Shown: one piece after another, positions 25,724-36,508 of the stretch
Layout of the letters: each line of letters begins with the position of its first letter
Numbering within the stretch: position 1 is the first letter of the stretch
Assembly: GCA_031549265.1 (NCBI GenBank)
Contig: JAVBQB010000002.1
Coordinates: forward strand, 186,001 to 250,000
Reading direction: 5' to 3'
Length of the DNA: 64,000 nt
Source of the DNA: JAVBQB01 sp031549265
GTDB lineage: Bacteria > Bacillota > Clostridia > Oscillospirales > JAVBQB01
The notes under the pieces: model-generated
Told to the model about the DNA's origin: nothing
What the model saw: only the letters and a program-made list of their open reading frames with translations
Database searches by the model: none
Program-made: the position numbers and the translations under genes

Positions 25724-27145
25724 TTATTGCGCATAAGTCAGGTGCCGCACAACTTCGAAGCGTTCCATTGTGTACGGCGCGTTCGGAGATATTCCCGCTT
25801 TGTTCAGCGCAATCTCAACCTGGTATTCGGGAGTATCTACGCCCTCGATATCGGGCAGCAGAAGCCCGCGCCGTCTTCCGTGAGTTACGATAACTCCATA
25901 CCTGCGAACGTCGAGCATTTGGATTGAATCTATGCTTTCGGGTTCTCCCAGCACGTCAATATTGATGTCGAGCTCGAACAGCTCGCTGGTATCCACCGGC
26001 TCAAAACGCGGATCGCCGAGCGCCGCCTGAGACGCGCAGTAGCATATGGTGTCGCCGAGGTGCGGGTGGACGGGCTCGATCACGCCGATGCATCCGCGCA
26101 GGTTTCCGCGCTTGTGCAATGAGACAAACGCTCCCGCGCGGGTTGTCTCGACAGTACTGTGGACATCGGACGGAAGCAAACGTGATAACTTTCGGTATTC
26201 GGGCTCGCGCCGGTGGCAGACCGCGTTGAATACCGCAGCTCTGGCCAACGTGCAGTATGGGTCGAGCGGCCTTGCCAGCGCATCGGAGTCAATATCGACC
26301 CGGATAGCGCCGGAGTCAGCGGAATTAACCGGTTCGTCCGGCGTCGTGCGCGTTTGCTCGCCGAGTATGGCCGCGGCGGTCAGATAACCGACCCCGAACG
26401 GTGCCTCGTAGCCGATGAACTTGACCTCGGCAGAAGAACCGCCGATGGCATTTAGCGCTATCGACCACGGCTCAAAAGCACATTGACCGGCTGCCTGAAC
26501 GGTGGCGCGGTCAATTTTTATATAATCACGGACATCGCCATGAAAGATATCGCATACTTTTTTGTCAAAGATTTCGCCATCGGCGCTGTAGCCATACGGC
26601 CCGTCGTCGGAAAGATAGTGCGACATGTCGCCCGACGCCAGAATTAACACGCGCGAGTCAATCCTGTCGCAAAGCCTGCGGATTGCCGCGCCGATGGAGG
26701 AAAGCTCGGCGCTGTCGTGGCCGCCGGGAGTAAGCAGTACATAGTTTGCGGAGACCTCGGGGCAGACGAAATAGAGCGGAACGGCCGCGCCGTGGTCAAA
26801 CTGATCCACAACCTGCGTTCCGGGACGAATTACAGTATTGACACCCGCCCTGCCGAGCTCAAACAGCAGCTCGGATGTAAAAGCCGGGCATATTGAAACG
26901 TCGATTTTGACGTTCCGCGCGCCGAAGCGGTCAAACGAATACGACCAGCGCGGCGCGGTATGCACGCTGAGATTGCCAGAAAGAGAGTCGCCGTGCGGAG
27001 AAATGACGACTACAATGTCGGGTTTAGCGTGTTTCGCGATTTCCGCGGCTCTGCGGTAGCTTTCCAGCAGAGTATCGGGCGCTTCCCCGCCGACGCCGGG
27101 AACAGCAAGCGGAGGGTGAGGCATAAAAAGGCAGGCGTTAAGCAT
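25724..27145 (-). CDS. AmmeMemoRadiSam protein: LigB/Memo-like domain fused to AMMECR1
   Basis: A 473-residue two-domain protein. The N-terminal half (about 1-265) is a class III extradiol-dioxygenase (LigB/Memo) fold: MPHPPLAVPGVGG, VVISPHGDSLSG, VDQFDHGAAVPLYF and LASGDMSHYL, giving the usual histidines. The C-terminal half (about 290-470) is AMMECR1, with GAFVSLHKRGNLRGCIG and SQAALGDPRF. Together with the radical SAM gene upstream (gap 12 bases) it forms the three-part AmmeMemoRadiSam set. The biochemical role of this system is still not established in the family literature known to me. Confidence 0.9.
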   Translation of the reverse strand: MLNACLFMPHPPLAVPGVGGEAPDTLLESYRRAAEIAKHAKPDIVVVISPHGDSLSGNLSVHTAPRWSYSFDRFGARNVKIDVSICPAFTSELLFELGRAGVNTVIRPGTQVVDQFDHGAAVPLYFVCPEVSANYVLLTPGGHDSAELSSIGAAIRRLCDRIDSRVLILASGDMSHYLSDDGPYGYSADGEIFDKKVCDIFHGDVRDYIKIDRATVQAAGQCAFEPWSIALNAIGGSSAEVKFIGYEAPFGVGYLTAAAILGEQTRTTPDEPVNSADSGAIRVDIDSDALARPLDPYCTLARAAVFNAVCHRREPEYRKLSRLLPSDVHSTVETTRAGAFVSLHKRGNLRGCIGVIEPVHPHLGDTICYCASQAALGDPRFEPVDTSELFELDINIDVLGEPESIDSIQMLDVRRYGVIVTHGRRRGLLLPDIEGVDTPEYQVEIALNKAGISPNAPYTMERFEVVRHLTYAQ

Positions 27146-27157
27146 AACTGACTCCTT

Positions 27158-28000
27158 TCAACCCACATTGCCGATGTAAACGTGCTTTAGATAGTTCTGC
27201 GCCTCCCGCTGTGCATCCTCGAGCTGAGCCAGCGGGGTCATCTCGGCGATATAATACCGCGCGGGATAGTACCTGTTGACGTGCAGCGGGATTCTGTCAT
27301 TAATCGCCGCCAGGAATCTCGCGATGTTGCGGACGTCGTCGACCGTACAGATATCGGGTGCCATCAGCGCACAGACCTCAACGTGGCAAGCGGAGGCGGC
27401 TGTTTTAACTGCGGCTAGAACAGGCAGCAAATCCCCGCATAAGGGGTTGCGATATATATCCGGACGTGACGATTTAATGTCAATATTGATGGCAGAGAAA
27501 TAAGGAAGCAGCTCACGGAGCGGTTCCTGATTAATAAATCCGTTTGTTACCAGGATGTTGGTCAGCCCTTCTTCTTTCGCGAGCTGGGCGGCTTCGAGCA
27601 CAAATTCAAAGTTGGTGGTCGGCTCGTTATAGGTATAGGCAATGATGCGCTGCTCGTAGTTTCGGGCGCGGCGGACGATCTCGGCGGGTTTGGTTCGCGG
27701 CCCCTCGACGTAGGTGCGGGAAATGGAGCAATTCTGGCAGAACGGACAGTTCATATTGCAGCCGTAAAAGCCGACCGACAGAGTAGTCGCGCCCGGCATG
27801 TAATGGTAAAACGGCTTTTTCTCGATGGGATCGACGGCGCCGGCAGCAATGCGTCCGTAAGCAAGAGAGCGGAACGACCCGTTTCGCACGCCGCGCACAC
27901 CGCAAAAGCCGTTTTTATTATTCTCAATCACGCATTTGTGTGGGCACAGTCTGCATGTGAACGTACCGTCCTCATTGACGGTATAGTATTTTGGTTCCAT
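27158..28000 (-). CDS. amrS: AmmeMemoRadiSam system radical SAM enzyme (short form)
   Basis: A 280-residue radical SAM protein. The [4Fe-4S] motif Cys-x3-Cys-x2-Cys is CNMNCPFC, within FYGCNMNCPFCQNCSIS. An N-terminal cysteine set, CRLCPHKC ... GFCGVRG, is typical of this and of pyruvate-formate-lyase-activase-like proteins. ATYNEP-type AYTYNEPT and VTNGFI are also present. Family members usually continue past the GNV segment into a C-terminal zinc ribbon; this one stops at YIGNVG. It starts two bases after the hemW stop, so hemW, this gene and the fused protein form one operon. Confidence 0.9.
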   Translation of the reverse strand: MEPKYYTVNEDGTFTCRLCPHKCVIENNKNGFCGVRGVRNGSFRSLAYGRIAAGAVDPIEKKPFYHYMPGATTLSVGFYGCNMNCPFCQNCSISRTYVEGPRTKPAEIVRRARNYEQRIIAYTYNEPTTNFEFVLEAAQLAKEEGLTNILVTNGFINQEPLRELLPYFSAINIDIKSSRPDIYRNPLCGDLLPVLAAVKTAASACHVEVCALMAPDICTVDDVRNIARFLAAINDRIPLHVNRYYPARYYIAEMTPLAQLEDAQREAQNYLKHVYIGNVG

Positions 28001-28002
28001 AG

Positions 28003-29163
28003 CTAAACCTCCGGATGCTGAATTGCTCCGTTTAAGCTGTCAAGAACATCAAGAATAATCCTGTTGGAGAGCAGAAATCCCTCGGGAGTGAGCCGCCAGG
28101 AGCTGCCGGAATTGACTGCGAGACCGCGCTCGCGATATTTGACCAGCGTGTCCTCTATTCGGGTGAAGTCGGCTCTAAACTTCCGGCTGAATTCGCCCTG
28201 ACTGACGCCCGCTGTCGTGCGCAGCCGCAGCATCAGATATTCGGTCGCGCGTTCCGCTAAAATAATCGGCTCGAAGCTGTCTATAATGGTATCCCCGGCG
28301 GAAATGCCGTTAATATAAGCCGAGATATCGGAGACATACGAGTAACGGCGGCCGGAAAAGTCGGAATGCGCCGAAGCGCCGAAGCCGAGGTACGGGTCGA
28401 GGTTCCAGTATTTGAGATTGTGTCTGGACTGCCTGGAGGGCTTCGCGAAGTTCGAGATTTCGTATTGAGCCAGCCCCGCATCCTCAAGAAACGCGACGCA
28501 GTCGAGATACATGTCGGCCTGGACGTCGTCATCGGGCAAATTGACCGGCGACGGGCCGTTTGCCATGCGGCAGGTGTCCCCGAGCTTGAGGGAATAGCAC
28601 GAGATATGATCCGGAAAAAGTTCGGCTGTTTTGCGGAGCGTATTCATCCAGCCGCTGCGTGTCTGACCGGGCAGGCCGTACATAAGATCGACCGACAGGT
28701 TATCGAATCCGGCCATCCGCGCCGTTTCAAAAGCGCGGTAGGCGTCGTTGAACGTGTGCGTGCGGCCCAGCTGATGCAGCTCGTCGTCGTTCGCCGACTG
28801 GATTCCGATCGACAGGCGATTAATGCCCGCTTTTCGGAGCTTCTTGATGTCTTTGAGGCCGATCGTATCCGGGTTGGCCTCGACTGTCAGTTCGGCCGAT
28901 GTGGTAAGCGGAAAGTTCCGTTCGACGGCGTCTATTATCTGGCAGAGGCGTTTTGCACCCAGCCTTGTGGGGGTGCCGCCACCGAAATAGAGCGTATCGG
29001 CGGTGAGCCCGGCCGAAGCCCGACCGCACTCGTTGATATGCGCGATCAGCGCCTTGACGTAGGCGTCCATTAGATGGTCGGAGCCAGCCAGCGAGTAGAA
29101 GTCACAGTAACCGCATTTTGAGCCGCAAAAGGGAATGTGGATATAGATTCCAAGTGGAGTCAA
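28003..29163 (-). CDS. hemW: HemW-type radical SAM haem chaperone
   Basis: A 386-residue radical SAM protein formerly annotated as oxygen-independent coproporphyrinogen III oxidase. The motif CGSKCGYC followed by DFYS is the HemW signature. It lacks the extra N-terminal residues of true HemN. Other blocks: YFGGGTPTRL, ANPDTI, RLSIGIQS, SVDLMYGLPGQT. In Firmicutes hemW commonly follows lepA, as here (54-base gap). HemW binds haem and delivers it to respiratory targets; whether this organism respires cannot be judged from the window. Confidence 0.92.
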   Translation of the reverse strand: MTPLGIYIHIPFCGSKCGYCDFYSLAGSDHLMDAYVKALIAHINECGRASAGLTADTLYFGGGTPTRLGAKRLCQIIDAVERNFPLTTSAELTVEANPDTIGLKDIKKLRKAGINRLSIGIQSANDDELHQLGRTHTFNDAYRAFETARMAGFDNLSVDLMYGLPGQTRSGWMNTLRKTAELFPDHISCYSLKLGDTCRMANGPSPVNLPDDDVQADMYLDCVAFLEDAGLAQYEISNFAKPSRQSRHNLKYWNLDPYLGFGASAHSDFSGRRYSYVSDISAYINGISAGDTIIDSFEPIILAERATEYLMLRLRTTAGVSQGEFSRKFRADFTRIEDTLVKYRERGLAVNSGSSWRLTPEGFLLSNRIILDVLDSLNGAIQHPEV

Positions 29164-29217
29164 ACAGTCTTCCTCCTGATTCAGCGAGGGATCAACGTTG
29201 CGGTGTCATCATAAATG

Positions 29218-31014
<1,797 letters not shown>

Positions 31015-31068
31015 AAAGGCGTAACCTCATTAATACAAAAGGATGACACGCAATGCGAGCCACCCTTT

Positions 31069-31097
31069 ATTATATATCTTCTTTGGCGTTTTGTCCA
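31069..31097 (-). promoter_or_regulatory. Sigma-A promoter of lepA
   Basis: Minus strand -35 TGGACA (31097-31092), 17-base spacer, perfect -10 TATAAT (31074-31069). Placed 55 bases upstream of the lepA ATG and downstream of the citrate synthase stop. Confidence 0.7.
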
Positions 31098-31138
31098 TAC
31101 AAGCCGCCGATTTTGCGCGTGATCGGCGAATTGCGGTC

Positions 31139-32506
31139 TCATTTGCGCTCGTCCATCGGCAGATAGGGCAGACTGGGCGAGAGCGACTTGTACGCCGGGC
31201 GGATGATGCGTCCGCCTGTGGTCAGCTCCTCGACGCGGTGCGCCGCCCAGCCGATGACGCGGGCGATGGCGAAGATCGGAGTGTAGAGCTCGGTGGCGAT
31301 GCCCAGCATTCTGTACACCAAACCGGAATAAAAGTCGACGTTGGCGCTGATTACCTTATCCGACCCCTTGGCGTTCGCGAAAGCGCGGGGAGCAAGGCGC
31401 TCAACGGTTTCCATCAGGTCAAGTTCCTCCGAAAAGCCGCGCTTAACCGCGAGATCGCGCGCGCATTCCTTCAAGATGCCGGTGCGTGGGTCGGACAGCG
31501 TATAAACCGCGTGCCCCATGCCGTAAATTTTGCCGCTCCGGTCGGAAACCTCGCCTCTGACGATTTTTTCGAGGTAGTCAAGGATGGCGTCCTCGTCCGC
31601 CCAATCGGATACGTCGCGCTTGATGTTCTCGAACATTTCCATGACCTTGATGTTCGCGCCACCGTGCAGCGGGCCCTTCAACGACCCGACCGCCGCCGCG
31701 ATCGACGAATAAGTGTCGGTGCCCGAGGACGACAGCACCCGGCAGGCGAACGCGGAGTTGTTGCCGCCGCCGTGCTCTGCGTGCAAAATGAGGCAGAGGT
31801 CGAGCAGGCGCGCTTCCTCGGCGGTATACTGCCCATCCGGACGGATAAGGCGCAGGAAATTCTCGGCGGTGGACAGGCCGGGCTCAGTGCGGTGGATATA
31901 CAACGACTCGTTGTTGTAGTAATGCCGCTTTACCGAATACGCGTGCGCGACAATCACCGGGAAGTGCGCAACCAGCTCCATGCTCTGCCTGATGACGTTA
32001 TGAAGCGAGCTGTCGTCCGGGTTTGCGTCATAGGAATAAAGCGCGAGCACCGACCGCGCGAGTTTGTTCATGATATCGGGGCTGGGTGCTTTGATAATCA
32101 TGTCCTCGGTAAAGCCCGGCGGCAGTTCGCGGCAGTCGGCGAGTATGCCGTTAAACTCCTCGAGCTGAGTTCGGTCGGGCAGACGGCCGAAGAAGAGCAG
32201 ATAGCAGACCTCTTCAAAGCCAAACCGCGATTCTTTTCGGACGCCCTCGACGATATCGCGGACGTTGATGCCGCGGTATATGAGCTGACCCTCGGTGGGC
32301 ACGCGCTCGCCGTCGCGGATAATATAGCCCTGCACGCTGCCGATAAGCGTAAGACCGGCCATGACTCCCGAACCGTCGGAGTTGCGAAGGCCGCGCTTAA
32401 CGTCAAATTTGTCAAGCTGTGACGGGTCGATTTCGTTATATTTCTTAAATTCTCCGCATAATTTGGTAATGAAATCAATGGACTTGCCGTCAGTTGGATT
32501 ATGCAT
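31139..32506 (-). CDS. Citrate synthase (citrate/2-methylcitrate family)
   Basis: Condenses acetyl-CoA with oxaloacetate (or propionyl-CoA in methylcitrate synthases). The 455-residue protein has the catalytic trio: His in GPLHGGAN, His in YGMGHAVY and Asp in NVDFYSG. An N-terminal segment of about 60 residues precedes the conserved IRDGERVPTEGQLIYRG block; this extension is typical of the Clostridia-type Si citrate synthase group. It stands alone, with no aconitase or isocitrate dehydrogenase nearby, which suggests a biosynthetic glutamate role rather than a full cycle. Confidence 0.92.
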   Translation of the reverse strand: MHNPTDGKSIDFITKLCGEFKKYNEIDPSQLDKFDVKRGLRNSDGSGVMAGLTLIGSVQGYIIRDGERVPTEGQLIYRGINVRDIVEGVRKESRFGFEEVCYLLFFGRLPDRTQLEEFNGILADCRELPPGFTEDMIIKAPSPDIMNKLARSVLALYSYDANPDDSSLHNVIRQSMELVAHFPVIVAHAYSVKRHYYNNESLYIHRTEPGLSTAENFLRLIRPDGQYTAEEARLLDLCLILHAEHGGGNNSAFACRVLSSSGTDTYSSIAAAVGSLKGPLHGGANIKVMEMFENIKRDVSDWADEDAILDYLEKIVRGEVSDRSGKIYGMGHAVYTLSDPRTGILKECARDLAVKRGFSEELDLMETVERLAPRAFANAKGSDKVISANVDFYSGLVYRMLGIATELYTPIFAIARVIGWAAHRVEELTTGGRIIRPAYKSLSPSLPYLPMDERK

Positions 32507-32542
32507 TGAAAGACCCCCAATAATTCATAAACGAATATCATC

Positions 32543-32572
32543 ATAATAGCATAGCTGGCTGGTTCAAGTCAA
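32543..32572 (-). promoter_or_regulatory. Promoter of the citrate synthase gene
   Basis: Minus strand -35 TTGACT (32572-32567), 18-base spacer, -10 TATTAT (32548-32543) with extended TG. Confidence 0.65.
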
Positions 32573-32717
32573 TAGTCAACAAATGAAATTGGTGGAGTGC
32601 ATACAAGCAGAAGAAGGACGACGATGCGAATTTGTTGAGCGATAAAAACTGTGATCAGATCCGGTGCGCTGGCAAATGAAATAAACACAATGGAGACTTG
32701 CAAAAGAGGAGAATTAG

Positions 32718-33761
32718 ATGAAACAGGCGGTCATTATAGCGATTGTGCTGGCGGCGCTGATGTTCACACTGCCGCTGGTAACTGTGGTGGGCAAGCCGGA
32801 TGACGGCGCAAACACGACGGGGGCGGAGGCTGTGGATCCGGGCGCCGGGGCGGAATCAGACGTGGCAGCCGGGCTCAAGATTGCCGCGGGGGCAACCGAC
32901 GATACTAAACTGATAGTCAAGGTAAAAACAGGCGATTCTGTCGAGGAGATGAGGCTCAACGACTACCTTTACGGAGTGCTTGCGGCGGAAATGCCGGCGA
33001 CCTTTCCCGCCGAGGCGCTGAAAGCCCAGGCGGTCGCCGCGCGGACATTGACTTATAACCGCATTCTGCTCAATGAATCAGGCAAGGGAGACCCCGTTCA
33101 CGCAGGAGCCGATATTTGCACCGACTTCAGACATTGCGAAGCGTGGTTATCACCGTCCGAGGCGGCGGAGCGCTGGGGCGATAAAGCCGCCGAATACGCG
33201 AAGCTGATCCGGGACGCGGTGGACAGTACGAACGGCATGGTTATTCTGTACGCCGGAAAGCCAATTATCGCGACCTTCCATTCCGCGTCATCGGGAGCGA
33301 CTGAGCGGGCGGCGGACGTCTGGGGCGGAGATGTCCCGTATTTGCAGAGCGTAGAGAGTCCTGGGGAGGCTGCCGCGCCGCGCTACTATGGTATAGCCGA
33401 GATCAAGCCTGAGGACATAAAGCAAAAAATACTCGCGAAGTATCCCGAGGCCAAGTTGGACGCCGATCCGTCCGCCTGGTTTGGGAACGAAGAGCGCACC
33501 ACTTCGGGCGGCGTGGTGAAAATCAACGTCGGCGGGGTGGATATCCGAGGCTCAGTGATCCGCGAAATGTTCTCACTCAATTCCTCCAACTTCAGCGTGA
33601 CTTTTGAGGATGGTGTGTTCGCTTTCCATACCGTCGGCTTCGGCCACGGCGTGGGTATGAGTCAGTACGGAGCGCGGGCGATGGCGCAGAGCGGCAAAAA
33701 TTACGTTGAGATACTAAAATGGTATTATACCGACGTCGAGATCGGTTCAATCGCGATTTGA
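32718..33761 (+). CDS. spoIID: Stage II sporulation protein D (SpoIID)
   Basis: A 347-residue lytic transglycosylase that trims peptidoglycan during forespore engulfment. An N-terminal membrane anchor (residues 3-24) and a linker are followed by the SpoIID/LytB domain: the catalytic Glu in GVLAAEMPATFPAEALKAQAVAART, the cysteine pair in CTDFRHCEAW, SSGATERA and the C-terminal FGHGVGMSQYGARAMA. The ribosome site AGAGGAGAA precedes ATG 32718. I looked for a sigma-E-type promoter in 32573-32717 and found no convincing one. It is good evidence for endospore formation. Confidence 0.94.
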   Translation: MKQAVIIAIVLAALMFTLPLVTVVGKPDDGANTTGAEAVDPGAGAESDVAAGLKIAAGATDDTKLIVKVKTGDSVEEMRLNDYLYGVLAAEMPATFPAEALKAQAVAARTLTYNRILLNESGKGDPVHAGADICTDFRHCEAWLSPSEAAERWGDKAAEYAKLIRDAVDSTNGMVILYAGKPIIATFHSASSGATERAADVWGGDVPYLQSVESPGEAAAPRYYGIAEIKPEDIKQKILAKYPEAKLDADPSAWFGNEERTTSGGVVKINVGGVDIRGSVIREMFSLNSSNFSVTFEDGVFAFHTVGFGHGVGMSQYGARAMAQSGKNYVEILKWYYTDVEIGSIAI

Positions 33762-33768
33762 CCGCCGG

Positions 33769-33813
33769 TAAAAAAAGATTACCTCTGCCAAGTATTTACG
33801 GCAGAGGTAATCT
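33769..33813. terminator. Bidirectional terminator between spoIID and motB
   Basis: 14-bp perfect stem AGATTACCTCTGCC (33776-33789) / GGCAGAGGTAATCT (33800-33813), preceded by an A-run that acts as a U-tract for the motAB transcript. On the plus strand the T-tract is interrupted. Confidence 0.85.
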
Positions 33814-33862
33814 ATATTTCAAATGCTAAATTCGGCCAGATAACTCGAGCTCCAATACGGGA

Positions 33863-34909
33863 TCAGGCCGCCGGCGATATTGTCAGCTCGTTTGGCAGCG
33901 TGGAAACTGGAGCCGGGGGCGCGGTGGGCGCTGTTGAAACCGGAAAATCAATGGTCTGCTCCCCGGTGGAAGACTCAGGCGGAGCGGCGGTTTCAATAGC
34001 GGATTCCGTAGGGCTTGGGGAGGCGGACTCCTCCGCTGCGCCGCCGTTTTGAGAATAGTCGGGAAGCTCGTCGGGCAAAACAGCCACAGACGGCGGTTTG
34101 GGTATATACACCTCGACACGGCGGTTGGTCTGCCGTCCCTCGGGCGTATCGTTGGAGGCGACCGGCTTATATTCGCCGTAACCCCTAGCTGAGAGGTGGC
34201 GGGGATCGAGGTTCGGGTTGTCGTAGAAGATGATAAGGAAATTGTACGCGCGCGCCAGACTGAGCTGCATGTTATTCCTGAACTGCGCGTTGTTTATGGG
34301 CAGGTTGTCGGTATGTCCGGTAACAATCACGTCCAGCAGATGATCCCGGGGGACGGCTCGCTCGCCGTTGACCTCAACATTGCGCGCGTTAAATTCATCG
34401 GTCATCTGCTTGTCAACCGTCTCAATAAGCCTGGAGAGCGACCGTGCCGTTGACAGCATGGGCGCCGTGATCTGGGCGCTGCCCGAAGCGAACCATACAT
34501 CGCTCTTCAGCGTAAGTAAAATTCCGTCGGACTGCTCACCAAGCGACATTACATCTCCGAGATTGTTGTCTCTGATGTATCCTTGAATAGTGGCAACAAT
34601 TTGTTTTGTCTGCGCGTCGTCGGTGGCTCCCTCGTCCGGACTTGAATCGTCGAAGTCGCCCAAACCGCCGTCAAGAGAGTCCGCTGCCGACTCCAGTCCC
34701 ATCACGTTGACCGGCATAATCGGCGGGTTTCCGTGAATGGCCTCGTACAGGCCGGACATTATGCTGTTGTATTTCTCAATATCGATATTACTAGCGGCGA
34801 AAAGAACGATGAACAGCGCCAAAAGCAACGTCAAAAGATCCGCGTAAGGTATCAGCCAGCTTTCGTCGATGTGTTCCTCGTGGTCACCGTGGTGTTTACG
34901 CTTCCCCAC
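33863..34909 (-). CDS. motB: Flagellar motor stator protein MotB
   Basis: About 348 residues. A basic, His-rich N-terminus (GKRKHHGDHEEH) is followed by one transmembrane helix (about 18-40) carrying the proton-binding Asp in YADLLTLLLALF. The OmpA/MotB peptidoglycan-binding domain covers about 150-290 (VTGHTDNLPIN, SLARAYNFL, GYGEYKPVASN). An unusual Pro/Ser/Thr-rich tail of about 75 residues follows. GTG 34909 is the best start: AAGGAGG lies eight bases before it. This start overlaps the end of motA. It anchors the stator to the cell wall. Confidence 0.9.
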   Translation of the reverse strand: MGKRKHHGDHEEHIDESWLIPYADLLTLLLALFIVLFAASNIDIEKYNSIMSGLYEAIHGNPPIMPVNVMGLESAADSLDGGLGDFDDSSPDEGATDDAQTKQIVATIQGYIRDNNLGDVMSLGEQSDGILLTLKSDVWFASGSAQITAPMLSTARSLSRLIETVDKQMTDEFNARNVEVNGERAVPRDHLLDVIVTGHTDNLPINNAQFRNNMQLSLARAYNFLIIFYDNPNLDPRHLSARGYGEYKPVASNDTPEGRQTNRRVEVYIPKPPSVAVLPDELPDYSQNGGAAEESASPSPTESAIETAAPPESSTGEQTIDFPVSTAPTAPPAPVSTLPNELTISPAA

Positions 34910-35690
34910 GACCCTTGCCTCCTTCGGCAGCAAATGCTTCTTTTTCAGCGGCGGGCAGGTAGGAGAGCATCTTCTCCATCAGCATGCGCGGGTTGGTGCC
35001 GTCCGCCAGGCCGATTACACCTTCAATAATAATATTCTTATACAGGACTTCCTGCTTGGATTTTCGTTTCAGTTTGTTGGCAAAGGGCAGCCACAGCACG
35101 TAACCGGTAAAGATACCGAGCAGCGTCGCTATGAACGCGGCCGAGATTGCGTGTCCCAGCGCCTCGGTATCGTCCATGTGTCCCATGGCGGCGATAAGGC
35201 CGAGAACGGCGCCCAAAACGCCCAGTGTCGGCGCATATGTACCGGCCTGAGTGAACATTGAAGCGTTTGCCTGATGGCGGGTTTCCATTGTCGCCAAATC
35301 CTCGATCATGACCTCTTCAATAAACTCGAGGGAGCAGCCGTCGGTGACCATTCGCAGGCCACGCTGCAAAAACGGGTTAGAGCACTCGTTGATCTTCGGT
35401 TCAAGCGCGAGAATGCCTTCCTTCCTGACCAGTTCGGCATATCCGACGAGCTCATGAATGATGGCTGAGGCATCGTAATTCTTTTTGGTCAACAGAGTGC
35501 CGAAAAGCTTGGGCAGATTCTTGAGCTCGTTGCCCGGAAACGCGATAATGATCGCGCCGGCCGTACCGACCAGAATGATAAAGAATGCCGCAGGGTTGTT
35601 AAGGGCGGATAAGGGAACGCCCTTAAAGACCATTCCGATTCCGACTGCAAGAAATCCGACGACAAGGCCGACTAGGGTTGATAAGTCCAT
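34896..35690 (-). CDS. motA: Flagellar motor stator protein MotA
   Basis: A 264-residue four-helix membrane protein, the ion channel of the flagellar stator. Seen: the N-terminal helix (LVGLVVGFLAVGIGMV), the second helix (FFIILVGTAGAIIIAFPG), the cytoplasmic loop with charged residues (RKEGILALEPKINE; FLQRGLRMVTDG) and the C-terminal pair of helices with APTLGVLGAVLGLIAAM. It is encoded with motB on the minus strand, with overlapping ends, from a promoter near 35816-35843. No other flagellar gene is in the window. Confidence 0.93.
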   Translation of the reverse strand: MDLSTLVGLVVGFLAVGIGMVFKGVPLSALNNPAAFFIILVGTAGAIIIAFPGNELKNLPKLFGTLLTKKNYDASAIIHELVGYAELVRKEGILALEPKINECSNPFLQRGLRMVTDGCSLEFIEEVMIEDLATMETRHQANASMFTQAGTYAPTLGVLGAVLGLIAAMGHMDDTEALGHAISAAFIATLLGIFTGYVLWLPFANKLKRKSKQEVLYKNIIIEGVIGLADGTNPRMLMEKMLSYLPAAEKEAFAAEGGKGRGEA

Positions 35691-35815
35691 AATGCGAACA
35701 ATCCTTTCGGAGGATAGGTTTTAAGGGAAGGCAGGCGCAGCACGCGACAGCGCGCGGGTTACCCCGCGTTATAACGTGATATCGCCGACTGCCGGCAAAA
35801 AACGTCAACAATACA

Positions 35816-35843
35816 ATTATACATTAAAAAAATACTTAGTCAA
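35816..35843 (-). promoter_or_regulatory. Sigma-A-type promoter upstream of motAB
   Basis: Minus strand -35 TTGACT (35843-35838), 16-base spacer, perfect -10 TATAAT (35821-35816). It lies about 125 bases before the motA start. A GGCGATAT motif further downstream (minus strand, near 35784-35777) differs by one base from the sigma-D -10 GCCGATAT, but no matching -35 TAAA was found at the right distance. Confidence 0.6.
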
Positions 35844-35936
35844 GTGTATATAACGCACGGAAGTAGAGGAATTTGCGCTCAATATGTTGCTAAAAAATAG
35901 TGGTTTTTACTTTTTTAGCGGTATCGAAACACACTG

Positions 35937-36356
35937 TTACTTACGAAATACAATGAACTTCGAAAATACATAATTCAACACAATAACAACAACATTCAGG
36001 GCAATCTTGACAATAAGCGGTTCAAAATGCAACACGGTGCAAAAAAAGAATACCCCGCCGATTTCGATAAGCATCGTCACAAACCTTGACGCAAAAAAAG
36101 TGGTAATTTCGCGCAGAAACGTCATAAGTCCGCTTGTATGAGTTCGAAATACAAATATCTTGTTGCAAAAATAGGCGAAAAATATAGTAATAATTACAGA
36201 CAGTGTATTCGACAGATTGGTTTCCCAATGCAGCAAATCGATAAATACCCAAAAGAGAAAAAAGTTGAGCGCCGTTGCCGCGATACCCGCAATAACATAC
36301 GCGACCATGTTTCTAAGCTCGGTCGAATTTTTTTCGGTCAAAAAACCACTCCTCAT
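35937..36356 (-). CDS. GtrA family membrane protein
   Basis: A 139-residue protein with four predicted transmembrane helices and the GtrA-like pattern: VAYVIAGIAATALNFFLFWVF at the start, NKIFVFRTH between helices 2 and 3, and the closing NYVFSKFIVFRK. GtrA-like proteins are thought to move lipid-linked sugars across the membrane, usually paired with a glycosyltransferase. No such partner is adjacent here. The gene is A/T-richer than its neighbours, as is usual for small membrane proteins. Confidence 0.85.
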   Translation of the reverse strand: MRSGFLTEKNSTELRNMVAYVIAGIAATALNFFLFWVFIDLLHWETNLSNTLSVIITIFFAYFCNKIFVFRTHTSGLMTFLREITTFFASRFVTMLIEIGGVFFFCTVLHFEPLIVKIALNVVVIVLNYVFSKFIVFRK

Positions 36357-36508
36357 TAATAGACGCCACCGAAAAGTTCCGCACAGCTGCCCGTATGCCG
36401 CGCCGGCAGGTGGCTAAACACGCCTGTAGCAGGCGGGGTACGCTTCGCCGGTAAAACCCGGAAAAGCGCTGAGTCGAAGGCAGCAATTAAATGGAGGCGA
36501 ATAAATTG
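36357..36508. other. Structured intergenic region upstream of the antiporter gene
   Basis: GC-rich sequence with many possible stems: GCCACC/GGTGGC, GCTGCC/GGCAGC (about 90 bases apart), GCCTG-TAG-CAGGC, GGCG/CGCC and CCGG/CCGG. It lies between the divergent GtrA and antiporter genes, so it could be a leader of either. I compared it by eye with the c-di-AMP, c-di-GMP-I, cobalamin, TPP and M-box consensus sequences. No convincing match was found. No reading frame of interest is present. Confidence 0.35.

Noticed and set aside
35770..35800. Sigma-D promoter for motAB
   Set aside because: A near-match to the -10 exists but no TAAA at the proper distance; a better sigma-A promoter lies upstream.
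36357..36508. c-di-AMP or c-di-GMP riboswitch before the antiporter gene
   Set aside because: Only short words match; the required cores (for example the CAGCTAAC element of c-di-AMP switches and CGCAAAG of c-di-GMP-I) are missing on both strands.
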